This document shows, piece after piece, positions 44,601 through 56,425 of a DNA stretch of 64,000 bases. The DNA lies in the NCBI RefSeq assembly GCF_024586455.1, contig NW_026089623.1, positions 18,914,236 through 18,978,235 of the forward strand, in the 5' to 3' direction. The first letter of the stretch is position 1. Each line of letters opens with the position of its first letter. This DNA comes from Bactrocera neohumeralis. Taxonomy: Eukaryota; Arthropoda; Insecta; Diptera; Tephritidae. The position numbers and the translations under genes are program-made. Below the pieces are notes generated by a model. That model did not search any database. It was not told the origin of the DNA and saw nothing but the letters and a program-made list of their open reading frames with translations.

Positions 44601-45402
44601 ATATGAAAAAAGACAATCGATTAACGCTTTCTACTTCCTTCTTTACTTGTTACATTTCCTTACTTCACGATTCTCAAATTTAATTATAAATTACTAGTTT
44701 CTACTGCAGCTTCACTCACTTTTAGTCCTTTGATTGATTTTGCCTAAAAAAAGACATCCGTAAGGACCTTTTGCAGCAATAAACGAATAACTGTGCAAAT
44801 TTTCATGTTCTGCAAGTACTCGTATATAAACAAATAGTGTTTAATTTTTACATGTATAAAAGTTGAATTATAAATTTTATACTTTAAATGTCTTGTGTCA
44901 AATATCGATAATATCATGACATTACTTGTCCGAACCTCTAGCTTGCAGTGCCCAGTACATTGGTCGAATAGTTACATCCGTGAACGTATCACTCGTCACG
45001 TAAAAGCCTGTATTTCGTATTATGAATACAGAGAACGTTTATAATAAAGAAGGTTCACGTTTCAAATATCGTAAGTTTTCGAAGGGTACTCGGCAGAGAT
45101 GGAGGAGTCTCACCACAGACCAATTATAAGCGTGTTTCACCACATTTAACAGCGATTGAGGGGTTTTTAGAGTCTATGAGAAATAACATGTTAATGTAAA
45201 TAAAAGAGAATCAATGCAGGGCAATATACATACATGTGTATTTATATGCAGGTGATTTTTGGTTGGCGGAAAAGTTCCTGTATGCTACATATGACGTTTT
45301 CTAAAGCTAACATATATATGTATGCTTTACGAGGGAAATTGTGCCAAAATGAAAGATAAAGAAGGGATTCTGCTTTTTGATTGGAAAAGTTTTTTTATAC
45401 TA
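44601..45402. other. Spacer without recognisable gene
   Basis: AT-rich. A block near 45095-45165 (CTCGGCAGAGATGGAGGAGT...) resembles in inverted form a block near 61408-61448 (GAAACACCTCCATCTCGACC), so part of this spacer belongs to an undefined repeat. No protein relic is identified. Confidence 0.45.
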
Positions 45403-48053
45403 CTAGCTGTTACCCTGTGCGTTTCGCTACACCTAAATCGATTAAAACTCTTAAGTTCTACTTTGTGTTTTATTTATTGTTGTAAAACTGTTACTTATTT
45501 ATAAAACATTTATAAAACATATTGGTATACAACATTTTTGGTTTTGCCACCTGGCGCGTAAATGAATAAGCACCTTGGTGTTCCCACTCTCGAGCATGCG
45601 ACGAACAATTGGGCGTGGGAGAAGCACGGTTCTTCCAAGTTGACGCCGCACACTTGAAACGTTTGCCCTTGCGATTTGTTGATGGTCATCGCAAAGGCAA
45701 GACGTACTGGGAACTGCAAGCGCTTAAATTCAAACGGCATGTCCGTTGGAATCATGGGAATGCGTGGTAAGAGTACAACTTCACCTGCTGCCTTGCCATT
45801 TAGTATTGTTGCTTCAATCAAATTTGGCCACAATTTTTTGACTGAAAGTCTTGTGCCATTACACAAAGTCGGTGGCTTCAGATTTCGTAGAAGTATAATG
45901 GGTGAACCGACTTTCAGGACCAAACGATGCGGTGGCAGACCGGGAGGATCCAAAGAATTCAAGAATTCAGTTGGATAATTGACTACTTCATCTTGATTTA
46001 AAACGCTATCAATCGATTTACATATATGTTTTAGCTTCTCCTGGCAGTTTTTCTTGAATGGCAAAATTGATTTCGTTGACGTGTACATTTTGCGGTGCCA
46101 ATATTGCGCGTTCACTTAAATAATCGTGGGGTTGATAGTGTTGAACAATATTCGGAAATACACTTTCAATCAATTCTTCTTTCGATTGTAAAAGTGTACA
46201 AAAGTTGTTCGGCAATGTGATCAAACCGGTATCATCGATTGGCAAATTGCCTTCGCCAATGTCCAACAACTGTTTCGAAAACGCCGCTGCGGATCGATCA
46301 TTTTGCAATTGGACTCGCATGTTGATGGTAAGAGTCAGCCTTTGAACATGTCTCCACATACGTTTATTTCGTTGGCAGAAGTTGATCGAGGAATGACTGA
46401 CAAAGTTTGCCGAAAATCGCCGGATAATAAGACTAATGCTCCGCCAAAAATTTGTTGCTTTTGGCGTAAATCTTGCATTGTTCTATTGAATGCTTCTAAT
46501 GACTTTTTGTTAGCCATTGGGCACTCATCCCATAGAACTATTCCAGCTCCTCGCAAAACTTTTGCCATTGTTGAATTCCTCGATATGTTGCACGTTGGTG
46601 TTTCAACGACTTGGATGTTCAACGGTAGTTTCAACGCAGAATGTGCTGTTCGGCCGCCATCAAGTAGAGTACCAGCGATGCCTGACGAAGCAATTGCCAG
46701 CGCAATTTTCTGCTGTGACCGTATAATAGCAAGAATCAAAGAGACCAGAAACGTTTTCCCTGTACCACCGAGCGCATCAAGAAAGTAGAACCACCGGCGT
46801 TATTGTCAACCGCTCGTATAATCTTATCATAAGCATTTTTCTGTTGAATATTCAATTTGGTAATGTTAGCTTGTATGAAAGCACGCAATTCATTGCAATC
46901 GTGTTGTTGTTCACGTTGAAGCTCATGGTCAATGACTGGGCGCAGTAATGCCAAGTTGCGCTAATGCCTTATTCGCAATTGTAAGGCACAGATCTTCAAC
47001 CAATATCAAAGCAGAATCATACATTTGTAACGTATATAACAAGTCTGCGTTCGATGCTCGATTACGTGCCAAAATTAATAAGTACTCGGTCAAGCAGTCT
47101 TTGTACTTATTCCACAGTTATTGCGGATTTGACGGAAGGCATGTAGATATTATTATGGCGAATAGTACGCGTATTTGTTTTGGATGAGATGTGAGTGATG
47201 CGTCATGAAGTGCGGTGTCCCAATGCATATCATCTTCTAACAAATGCAATCGCTGACATGCTTCACGATACGTCGCACACAACTGACCGTCAACAGTTTT
47301 CAAATCATCAAATGATCTTGGTCCGCGCACGTTGACTAATAGCAGACGCAAAACATTCGGCGTTGTTCGGATGGATGGTGTAAATGCGTCTTATGGCATC
47401 GGTTTTACGGACATTTGGATAACCGTCAACACGCTCCCCTTGCTTTCGTCGTTGAAATGTTTTCGATGATGGATTCCAAGTGAAGTGAGTTCCCCAGTGG
47501 TCGTGCTAGAGTATGCATATTTGAAGTACATAAATAAAAATGGAAAAATTAACCTAAAACTACATCTTAAACTATGTATTTTACCCACACACGCATATGC
47601 AATAAGACCCACCAACAGTGTATTTCCGAACCGCATGGAAGCACTTACGAAACAATAACAATACTCACTTGCTTTGTGTGTGTTGCACGGTCAGCAGAAA
47701 AACACAAAATCGGTTCGAATAAATGTAGCAAATCGATGGAATTAAATCTGGAAAAGACACACAATGTTGAAACACTTTTTTTTACACACACCGCGCATTT
47801 TCAAGCGACAATCGAGCCGCATGGCATCACATATGAAACAACAACAATACTCACTTGCTTAGTGTTGTACGCAGAATGTTAATTACGTTGAAATCTGATA
47901 AAAATACACACAATGTTGAAACATTTTTTTTGATACACTCAGTGCATTCGGAACACTTACGTTCTGTATGTCTTGTTAGCTTGACAGTCATCCATAGAAA
48001 GAACGAATGACAGGCAAAAACAATCAACATGCGATGTCAATGTGTTTTATTAA
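45403..48053 (-). mobile_element. Helitron copy C (5' end truncated)
   Basis: The 3' terminus (minus strand) is GGGTAACAGCTAG ending at 45403, with the same small hairpin as copy A. Similarity to copies A and D is very high until TTTTATTAA at 48053, where a new element begins; the last roughly 200 bp of the Helitron 5' end are missing. It shows the uninterrupted sequence at the RTE target (GGTAATGTTAGCTTGTATG at 46858-46876). Confidence 0.88.
45510..47360 (-). pseudogene. Helitron helicase (copy C), frameshifted
   Basis: The C-terminal helicase part at 46115-45510 ends SRVGTPRCLFIYAPGG. The part with VLWDECPMANKKS and GGALVLLSGDFRQTLSVIPR is at 46739-46335, and RSFDDLKTVDGQLCATYREA is near 47320. 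Copy C keeps the intact CAA codon (HYQPHDYL) where copy A has TAA, but lacks a stretch near 46358 relative to A (about 22 nt including CKSSV codons) and shares the one-base loss at the Walker A coding region (GGTGGTTCTAC on the minus strand near 46797). No Rep domain. Confidence 0.85.
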
Positions 48054-48184
48054 ATATAGTGGAAGAAGAAGAAGAAAAAAAAAGCGCAAACAAGTGTAAA
48101 CAAGTGCAAGCAAGTGAAATAAAATTTTTAAAGTTAAAAATTTCGAAGAGGAATCTATTTTAAAACATTAAAAAAATAAGTGAA

Positions 48185-50166
48185 ATGAAAAGAAGACATT
48201 TTGCTAATTGTCTTTCAAAAGAAAAAAGGACTTTCCAGTCCAATATAAAAGATATAAAAAAATATTTGAGAGGTGAAAGTGAAAATGAAAGTGGAAGTGT
48301 TAGTTCAAGTGCGTTTTCTGAAGGGATTCCTCTTGTAAGTAATTGGGAACCTGATCCTTCAGTGTTAGGTTCAGTAGTAGCAAATTATGAAAATGATGCT
48401 AGTGATACTTTGAGCTTTTCTAGCGATGTAGGTTCTGATTCTGAGCCCAAAGCGTCCACCTCTATAGGGCTTAGTGTCGTTTCAGAAAATAACGACGAAA
48501 TAAATAAATGTAATGAAATTAAGTCGTGGGCTATCAGAAACGACATATCGCAAATGTCTTTAGAAGATCTTCTAAAAACATTGCGCAAAGTAGGTGTTGA
48601 TGGTATGCCACTATCTGCAAAAACACTACTAAATACTAGTAAAGAAAAAATAAATATCACTGAAATGCAAGATGGGGAATTCTTTTTCCTAGGTATTCAA
48701 AACTATTTTGTTTCAAGTCCTTTTAATTACTTGGAAGGGAAAAATGAGGTTTATTTAGATATAGGAGTTGATGGGTTAAAATTGTACAAAAGTTCAAACA
48801 GGGTATTATGGCCTATCTTGGGTTCAGTTGTAGGTTTCCCTAATATAAGCCCGTTTATGATAGCATGCTATTCCGGGTTCAAGAAGCCAAGTAACATAGA
48901 TCAATTCATGTCCGAATTTTGTGCCGAGGTCGTGTCGCTAAGGGCAACCGGCATTAAAGTTGGATTTAAGCCAAACGTTTTGAAATTTAACATTCGTCTT
49001 TTTGTTTGTGACTCCCCAGCGAGGGCTTTTGTAACAGGTGTTATATCACACAACGGGAAAAATGGTTGTCCAAAATGCTGCCAGGAAGGTACTTACCAAA
49101 AAAATAGAGTAAGTTTTCAAAAAAAAGTCGGTTCCTTAAGATCGGATACAACATTTATGTTACGTTCAAATCCTGCGCATCATTTGGAAGATTTCAAATT
49201 CAAAAAGAGCATTTTGGAAGAATCAGATTTTGGGATGGTTTCTCAGTTTCCCCTTGATAGTATGCACTTAGTCAACTAAGGAGTAACAAAGAAATTTTTT
49301 AAAATTGCAACAAAAAAGGCCAATCATACTATTATTAACGAAAAGCTTGACTATGTCTCTAAATTTATCCCATCAGAGTTTGGCCGCATATCTAGAAGTT
49401 TAGATGAGATTCATAATTGGAAATCGACTGAGTTTAGGCAGTTTTTGCTTTATTCTGGTATATTCGTTCTTAAAGATTGTATCAGTACCGATCAATACTA
49501 TCACTTCCTGCTGCTACATAGTAGTATTCGACTTTTGTCAAATGAAAAATCGCACCGAATCGAAGCCGATATTGCCCAACAAATGCTAACAGATTTCGTA
49601 AATTTTTTGGAATTTTATATGGTGATGAATTGGTTAGCTTTAATATTCATGGACTACTTCACTTGGCAGATTGCGTAAAACAGTTTGGACCATTAGATTC
49701 TTTTTCAGCGTATCGTTTCGAAAACTATATGCAGAATATAAAAAAAATTGTAAATAAACCCAATAAAATTCTACAGCAAATATATCTTAGACTTCATGAA
49801 AAACAGGATATTGAATCAAATTCAGAGAATGTGCCAAAATTTGCATCATTTGATTTAAATCCTAACAAGCCGAAAGATAGTTTTTGTTTTAGTGAGTTGA
49901 CAGGACCAATGAAGGTATTTAATGTCATAAAGTCTCAACAGTCGCATCAAATTGTCTGCAAAGTTTTCAGAAAGACTGAAAGCTACTTTAATGAACCTGC
50001 AGAATCGTCAAGTGGCCTAGGGATTGTAGTCGCAAGTGAGTTAGATGAAGAAATGGTAACAGTTCCTATCGAAGACATTGATTTCAAATACTTTTGTATT
50101 CCTATCGAAGAGAAATATTTGCTAATACCACTTTTACACCATCTTTTTAACACATTTTCCCATTAA
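48185..50166 (+). pseudogene. TNP2/CACTA-like transposase with one stop and one frameshift
   Basis: ATG at 48185 (MKRRHFANCLSKEKRTFQ), an acidic Ser-rich N-terminus, then DIGVDGLKLYKSSNRVLWPI, SPARAFVTGVISHNGKNGCP with a CPKC metal-binding pair, and SQFPLDSMHLVN: the pattern 'DPARAF...C..C...F.LD.MHLV.LG' seen in animal transposases related to plant Tnp2/CACTA. TAA at 49277-49279 replaces the Leu codon expected in LVNLGV. A frameshift lies near 49615-49630 (between FLEFY and GDELVSFNIHGLLHLAD). The C-terminal DUF4218-like block follows (FGPLDSFSAYRFENYMQN). Otherwise open to 50166. Family placement is by motif resemblance. Confidence 0.75.
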
Positions 50167-50452
50167 CCACTGATTTGCACATTCCACTTTCAATTCCACA
50201 ACTTTCAAATTTAATATACAATTTTGGTTTTACTAATATAACCAAAACTGTATATAAATGCAATATATTAAAAAACATAATAACAAATATAAAACATCAT
50301 AAAAAATATACAGTATTGTTCATATGTTAAGCAACAAACTCCAAATGCAATATGTTGAACGACATTTTAACAATACTGTATATTTTTATGATGTTAACCT
50401 AATATAATTAATAAAATATAATATAATAATAATATAATTATTATATATACAA

Positions 50453-51593
50453 ATGAGTAACATATTCGAGACGCAAGATGAAGGTGGTAAGTTAAAAGGA
50501 AAATACTCATCGAAATAAGTATAAATATATTAAAAATATAATTATTAATTTTTTAGTAGAGATTCCAATCGTTGAGAGGATTGAGCGGCGCCAATATTCA
50601 GTGGGAATATCAAGAACGCAACAAAACTCAGGTCATTTTTAACATAAAGCTTCTAATAAAATATACTATATATTAACTTTTTAAATTTAAGATATACTTG
50701 AAGCGTTAAAAACGATCATTGCGGGCCAAAAGAATATTCAGGAAAGGCTGGAAAAATTGGAGGAAAATATATGTATAACTTTGCAGAGCCAAAAAACGCT
50801 TAGTGAAGGCCAATCGTCACTGGTTCACAACCAAACTGCAATATTTGAAAAACTGAATGAGATGGAGTCGAAAGTAAGTGTTTTACAATATTGTATGTAC
50901 ACTCAGTAATAAAAGTAAATCTAAGACTTTATTTATATCTTTTCGTCTAAATTTATTTCTTAGATTGTCGAAAAGGCTGAGGTTTTGGCGCAAAATAAGT
51001 CAATCAGAGAATGCAAAGTTCTCTTAAAACGAGTTGAGCAGTCAGTGTGCCGCATGACCGGCGAAGTGACTGATAAGGAGCTGGACGACGTCGCTAGCAC
51101 TTTTCCGATGGAGTCGCAAGCAACAGTTGCGGAAGTGGAAGATAGACTGCAAAGCCAAGACTATGCCCAAGCAATGGTAACCTAAAAAATAAAATATAAT
51201 AAGTTTACTACTAGTTACAATACTTTTACTTCTTTTAAGACTGCATTCCTCCACAAACTTAAAGGCGCCAGTGATAATGTGGCTGACGTAATACCTAAGG
51301 TTTTCTCAGATGAGCTCATGGAAGGTTATAATTGGGATGGCAGATGGAGCAAGAAATCCCTATGCAAGTTGGCGCTGGTTGATACCATTTTAAGAAGTAC
51401 ATACATATACATAATTGCAACTTAATGTTTACTTAAAATGTTTACTAATATATATTTTTCTCTTAATTTAGATGTGTTTCAACAACAAGGATGTAGGAGT
51501 TTTGAGCAAAATATAAAGCGGTCAATACTGCTCAGCCATCACAGGTTAAAGCAGCGTAGTTATTTAAAAAAAGGAAACAATAATTACATTTAA
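50453..51593 (+). CDS. DUF4806 domain protein, six exons, intact
   Basis: Exons 50453-50486, 50557-50631, 50692-50873, 50964-51176, 51240-51396 and 51472-51593 join through GT-AG introns into one frame of 260 residues. N-terminus MSNIFETQDEGVEIPIVERI; a coiled-coil middle (NIQERLEKLEENI, NQTAIFEKLNEMESK); then the DUF4806 region in exons 4-6: FPMESQATVAEVEDRLQS, AFLHKLKGASDNVADVIPKV, FSDELMEGYNWDGRWSKKSL, with a basic tail (KRSILLSHHRLKQRS). DUF4806 has no established activity that I know of. Its position 290 bp behind the TNP2-like gene suggests an accessory transposition protein, perhaps an oligomeric DNA-end binder (inference). Confidence 0.82.
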
Positions 51594-51764
51594 AAACTAA
51601 ACAAATTAAAACCAAAAAATGAAGCTTTAATTTTATATCAATTTGTTTTTACTTTTTGTAGAATTTTTTTATAACATGAATTAATGAATATTGTATGAAT
51701 TAAAATGAATTTTTTCTAAATAAAATAAATTACAATAAATTAATAAATACATAATTTTTACATG

Positions 51765-51965
51765 TGCTTACATCATATATGACTGTCACAACTGCATGAT
51801 ATTTACATCATATGTGATAGTCACACATGCCTGAGTTTTACATCACATATGATTGTCACAACTGCATGATTTTTACATCATATGTGATAGACACACATGC
51901 ATGATGTTGACATCAAGCATAACAGGCATTCATGACAGAGATTTATATCATTAATGACACAAATT
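51765..51965. repeat. Tandem repeat of about 70 bp built on ACATCATATGTGATAGTCAC
   Basis: About 2.5 units: TACATCATATATGACTGTCA CAACTGCATGAT, TACATCATATGTGATAGTCA CACATGCCTGAG, TACATCACATATGATTGTCA, and so on. Half-units alternate between CAACTGCATGAT and CACACATGC. CATATG/ATCATATGTGAT are palindromic, so the array offers several symmetric binding sites. It lies between the DUF4806 gene and the P-like transposase. Confidence 0.8.
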
Positions 51966-52235
51966 TTTATTCTAAACATCGTTGGAGTGAGCAGTGTAGC
52001 TATATGTTGTTCGGGTTGTTAAACCCAGTAAGTAAGAAAGAAATGCAATATCACATGTATACAAAAGTTTTTGTCAACTTTTTCATATTGCCCTTAAAAA
52101 TGTGATAGAAACTTGCACTGAGCCAGTGACAGAAAATTGTGTCACTAGTGAATGTCATATGATTGATCATTTGATTATCATCGTTCTTGTAGGGAATATA
52201 TAAATACATAGATGTAAATTTTTTTCTGTATGTAA

Positions 52236-54702
52236 TTAGGGTACGAAGAAGCACCTGCCACGGAGAAGGTGCTGCATTCGCTGTTGTGCTTCCAGACAGA
52301 AGACGATTTTCGAGTTTCCAAAAAAAGAAGATGTTCGACAGAGTTGGGCAAAGGCTTGCAACTTAGTTGTGTCTCCTTCCGATACCCTTTTTATTTGCCG
52401 AAATCATTTTGAGTCGCAGTTTGTCAGTAGATACAAACTTTTGCCTGGAGCTTTTCCATGTTTACGATTAGAGCCAGCACTAAGTCGTAGCTCATCTAGT
52501 GCTGACTCTAATGGGGTGTGCCCACCCATCACAGCGACTTATGAACGTCCTAAAGTAGCTATAGGAGTAGAAGAGGACGACATAACATTGAAAGAGTTTG
52601 AACAATATTCCATATTAGAGGAAAGTAGATTAAGATTAGGACCCCAAAATAACGACGTAGGGTCTGCTTTAGACAGTCGCGAACGATTTGCTCGATCGGC
52701 ACGGTATTACCAAAGTAATGCGCTTAGATTAAATAAAATGATCGAAGTGTTAGAGGGGGTGATTAAAGATTTAGAAAAAAAATATGAAGACCTAGAAAAA
52801 CGTGCAATAGTTGCGGATGTAACTTCATGCTCTGACGCTATAACATTCGCTAGGATGATCGCCACCAAGCGCATTGTTTTTAGTGACAATGAAAGGACAT
52901 TGGCACAAAACATTAATTATATGTCCACTAAATCATATAGTTTCATGCGTGACGATTTAGGTTTTGCTTTACAAAGCACGAGTTCTCTTTTGCGTTGGCG
53001 CCCCATTAGGTATGTTGTCCCTGATATCGATGCCAATGTCTTGGGAAATTTAGAAAAAATTTCTAAAAAAATGTCCGTTTTAGAACGAAATTGCGTTTTG
53101 TTATTCGATGAAATATCAAAAAAGTCCGACCTAACTTATAATACAGTTCGGGATGTTATTAACGGGTTTGTGGATCATGGGGATGGCCAACGTGATATGA
53201 TTATATGTAGTAAGTGTTGTTTTTTTATGGTAAAAGGGTTATGTTCCAATTGGAAATATGTATTTTCATACTAAATTTCCAAGACGGGACTTGCTCCGTC
53301 TGAAATGAAAGAAATTTTGAGCAAAAACATCGCATCACTAAAGTCAATAGATCTTAACGTAAAGGCTTTAGTCTGCGATCAAGGGCCTTCAAATTCTTCA
53401 CTTTTCAATTTGTTAAAAATTACTGAAGAAAACCCCTTTTATATGCACGAAGGTTTAAAAATATATTGTTTATATGACTATTGCCACCTTATTAAGTCCG
53501 TCCGTAATACATTTATGAAATATGATATTTCAACTCCAAATGGCATAGCCAGCTTCAAAGTTATAAAAAAACTTTACTCTATCGATCAGAGCAATATGCA
53601 TTTTAAAATATGCCCAAAACTTACAGAGGCCCACGTTTATCCCAGCGTGTTTGAAAAAATGTCCGTGAAACGTGCAACTCAAGTTCTGAGCAATTCGGTT
53701 GCTGCTGGCATTGAAATGGCATATAGCCAAAGTCTATTCGGCTCCAACGAATAGGTATTAAAATGTGCACAGCCTACCCAGTTATTTATTAAAAAATGAA
53801 TGATATTTTCGATGATCTATACTGTAAGAATTTTGTTTCTAAAAATCCGCTGAATCCGTTATTGAAGAATGACTCCGAGAAGGTCCAACGCCTCTATGAT
53901 TACATAAAATATTTTAAAACAATCAAGCTTCCAGTCTCTAGTCAGGTTAAGTGTATAGGTGGGTTTTGTTCCACAATAAGTGGAATGATTCAGTTGAGCG
54001 AAGAGCTATTTAGGGATCAAGAGGAATTGATGTATATATTCCTTGGGAAAATGAATCCAGATGCGTTGGAGAATTTTTTTTATAGAGTTCGTGCAAGCCA
54101 GGGTATCAATACTCATCCCTCTGCCCATGAGATACTGTATATTGTAGGTAGATTAATTTCGATGAAAATTTTAAAGATAAGGGGGCTAATTGTGAGGATG
54201 ATGACGACATAAATTTAGATTGGAACCTAGACCCCGAAGATCGTCATCTAGATATACAGGGAAACGAACAGGAATCTGAGCAATTCGACCTGGAATCTTT
54301 CACTATTCCAGATGAAAATTTTGTTGAAGAAGACGACAAAGCTGACGTCCAGATCAAGCGTTATTACACTGGCTATGGTATTTACCAAAAATTTTGTGTA
54401 AAATCCATTGCGAAAAATGCACCAAAGCAATGACGAAGACACAAAGCGATTTAACGCTGTATTCGGAGGCCCTAATCAGAGCTAAAAACTATAAGGATGA
54501 CGGCGACTTAAGGCTAGTCAATCCTAGTGATAGGGTCTTCGAAGAGTGTCGACTGCAGATGATGTGGTACGTCAAGCTCTTTAACAAATATGCTCACTAT
54601 GTAAATGTTCGTAGTCTGATGTTGTCCGCCATAAAACAAAAAACGGAAAATGTTTTTCCTCATGGTTTGATAAAACCAATGCATGTTTCGCCCATAAAAT
54701 GA
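52236..54702 (+). pseudogene. THAP/P-element-like transposase relic
   Basis: Near 52275-52415 the plus strand encodes a THAP zinc finger (CCIRCCAS, TIFEFPKKEDVRQSW, LFICRNHFESQF). A helical region follows (RLNKMIEVLEGVIKDLEKK), then P-type catalytic blocks: LVCDQGPSNSSLFNLL near 53370, DYCHLIKSVRNTFMKYD, MNPDALENFFYRVRASQGIN near 54050, and CEKCTKAMTKTQSDL near 54410, the C-terminal part also seen in THAP9. Damage includes a stop at 53272-53274, TAG at 53752-53754 and frame changes near 53760-53795, 54180 and 54390. Exons upstream of 52236 are not identified. Terminal repeats were not found. Confidence 0.85.
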
Positions 54703-55329
54703 AACTATTAGAGTATTTAGTGACTGTTCTGTTATTCAAAAATTCAAAATGGTTTGAAAAGCAATAAATAAATACTGAACGACATCGGAAGCGCGATGCT
54801 AAAATAAAAAAAACTTAAGTAAGTTGCAGGCCAGAATGCTTTGATTAAGAGCATCTTACTTTCGGGTTAGTAATGAATTAATAAAATAAATATTTACATT
54901 TTATAATTTTTTGCATTCTATCATTTTCGGGTTTTTTTATTTTCAGGTTTTTTTTCTACTTTCAGTTTTCTTTTATTATTATATTTTCAGGTAAATTTTT
55001 TTTTTTCAATAGCATGCCAACTGAGCCTAGCTTTTTTAAACACAAATATTTCACTTAATCTAGATGGATTAAATTGTGTTTAAAAAAGCAGGAGAAATTA
55101 AATGACTTATTTTAATCAATAAGACGTGAGAGAAATTTTCATTTCATATGGACAATTTTGTAATTCGGCATTATTTATTTTTTTAAACATTTTATTAAAA
55201 TTTTGAAATTGTTAAGTTTCTAATAAATAATAAAAATAATAAATAAAATTAGCATATTTCATCTGAAAAGAATAAATTGGTCTTTAATTCGTAGTAAAAA
55301 TCATTTAGGATTGAATAAGATTGATATGG
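54703..55329. other. AT-rich spacer with one long hairpin
   Basis: No protein relic. GCTTTTTTAAACACAAAT at 55030 pairs with ATTGTGTTTAAAAAAGC ending at 55089, and the middle (TTAATC...GGATTAA) also pairs, so 55030-55089 can fold into one stem. It may be a hairpin end of the P-like element or an independent fold-back repeat. Confidence 0.6.
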
Positions 55330-55491
55330 TGAACACAAAGAGAGCGACATCTGTAAAATATTAAAGTACACATGTTCTTAAGGACACAGTTATTTTGACA
55401 GCTGCACGGCTACATAACTCTGTCCATAAGACCGTGTGTATTTTAATATTTGACAGATGTCGCTTGAACTTTGTCGCTCTCTTTGTGTTCA
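55330..55491. mobile_element. Fold-back MITE, 162 bp
   Basis: Both ends are TGAACACAAAGAGAGCGACA in inverted orientation, and the inner part (TCTGTAAAATATTAAAGTAC against TGTATTTTAATATTTGACAGA) also pairs, so nearly the whole segment is a palindrome. The right arm has an extra GCTTGAACTTTGTC. No clear target duplication or superfamily. Confidence 0.7.
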
Positions 55492-55898
55492 ACACATCAA
55501 TTTCTGCATATGCATAATGTTTGCAAAGTTGTCAACATGCCACATTTGTATGTAAATATATATACTCTTGTCTACAAACCAGATTTTTATGTATACATAT
55601 ACACGCAGTGCTCCATGCAAAATCTACGTTGACACGGACAACCAAGTGCCGAAGCTCATGTTTTGTCAACTGACCTACGCGACAACAACGCATCACAACA
55701 TTGTGTTGTTGATAGAAAATCCGAGCTGTGCCGAAAACACAAACAAACGATCGCCAATTGCCACTGGTTCCCTTGCCGCTGTAACAGCTTCTCCAACAAA
55801 CTAGCGTAAATATGTATGTTTCTGTATGAGCTTGCATACATATCAACGCAGATTTTTGCAAGCCGCGTAAACATATCTTTTACATTCCTTGACAAATA
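55492..55898. other. Spacer without recognisable gene
   Basis: Short open stretches on both strands show no family resemblance. Repeated CATATGTATGT-type microsatellite-like sequence surrounds it. Confidence 0.4.
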
Positions 55899-56124
55899 CA
55901 GTCAATCCCGGTTATATGCCACAATCAAAGATACAGATTTTTGTGATTTGTTAAAACTAAAAATATAATATGGCACATAAGCGAGTGCGGATACTTAACG
56001 AGTTGTACTTAAAACAATAATTTCTATGTATTTCAAAAAACCAACCGTAAGATGCAGCAAGATATAGGCAGTTAAGAGGGATGATTTTCATTTAAGCGGA
56101 GTACTACTTAACCGGGATCCACTG
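55899..56124. mobile_element. Tc1/mariner-pogo type MITE, 226 bp
   Basis: The ends are CAGTCAATCCCGGTTA and TAACCGGGATCCACTG, inverted repeats with a TA dinucleotide on each side (55897-55898 and 56125-56126). TA duplication and CAGT termini with a CCCGGTTA core are those of pogo/Tigger-like elements. It has no coding capacity. Confidence 0.8.
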
Positions 56125-56385
56125 TACACATAAATCAGAGGAATACTGAATATTGACTCGTGACGCCGCTGATGCTATTTCAGACATTTGTTGTTTTTGT
56201 AGAACAATATTTGTAATTTTTGCGGATGACTTACGTATCTACATGTGAACGCATATAAGTATGTATGCTGTGTATGCATTGTTTATGTGAGAATGTCATA
56301 CGCACATATGTATTTACATGTGTACGTATATAAGTATGTCTGATGCCATTTCAAACGATTGTTGTTTTTGTAAAGCAATGTTTGT

Positions 56386-56392
<7 letters not shown>

Positions 56393-56425
<33 letters not shown>

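Larger units (their letters stand above)
48054..51600 (+). mobile_element. Two-gene DNA transposon, TNP2/CACTA-like with DUF4806 partner (ends unresolved)
   Basis: It begins abruptly in Helitron copy C at about 48054 with a purine-rich leader containing repeated AAGTG motifs (CAAGTGTAAACAAGTGCAAG near 48090), reminiscent of subterminal repeats. Two genes follow in one direction: a TNP2-like transposase (48185-50166) and a spliced DUF4806 protein (50453-51593). I could not find matching terminal inverted repeats or a target duplication, so the right boundary is set after the second gene; repeats at 51.77-51.96 kb may be its subterminal region or belong to the P-like element downstream. Confidence 0.6.

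Noticed and set aside
48040..48070. CACTA terminus in AAATATAGTGG at the left border of the TNP2-like element
   Set aside because: The orientation is that of a right end and no partner terminus was found.
51765..51965. CRISPR-like array
   Set aside because: The repeats are adjacent and degenerate without unique spacers, and the window is eukaryotic.
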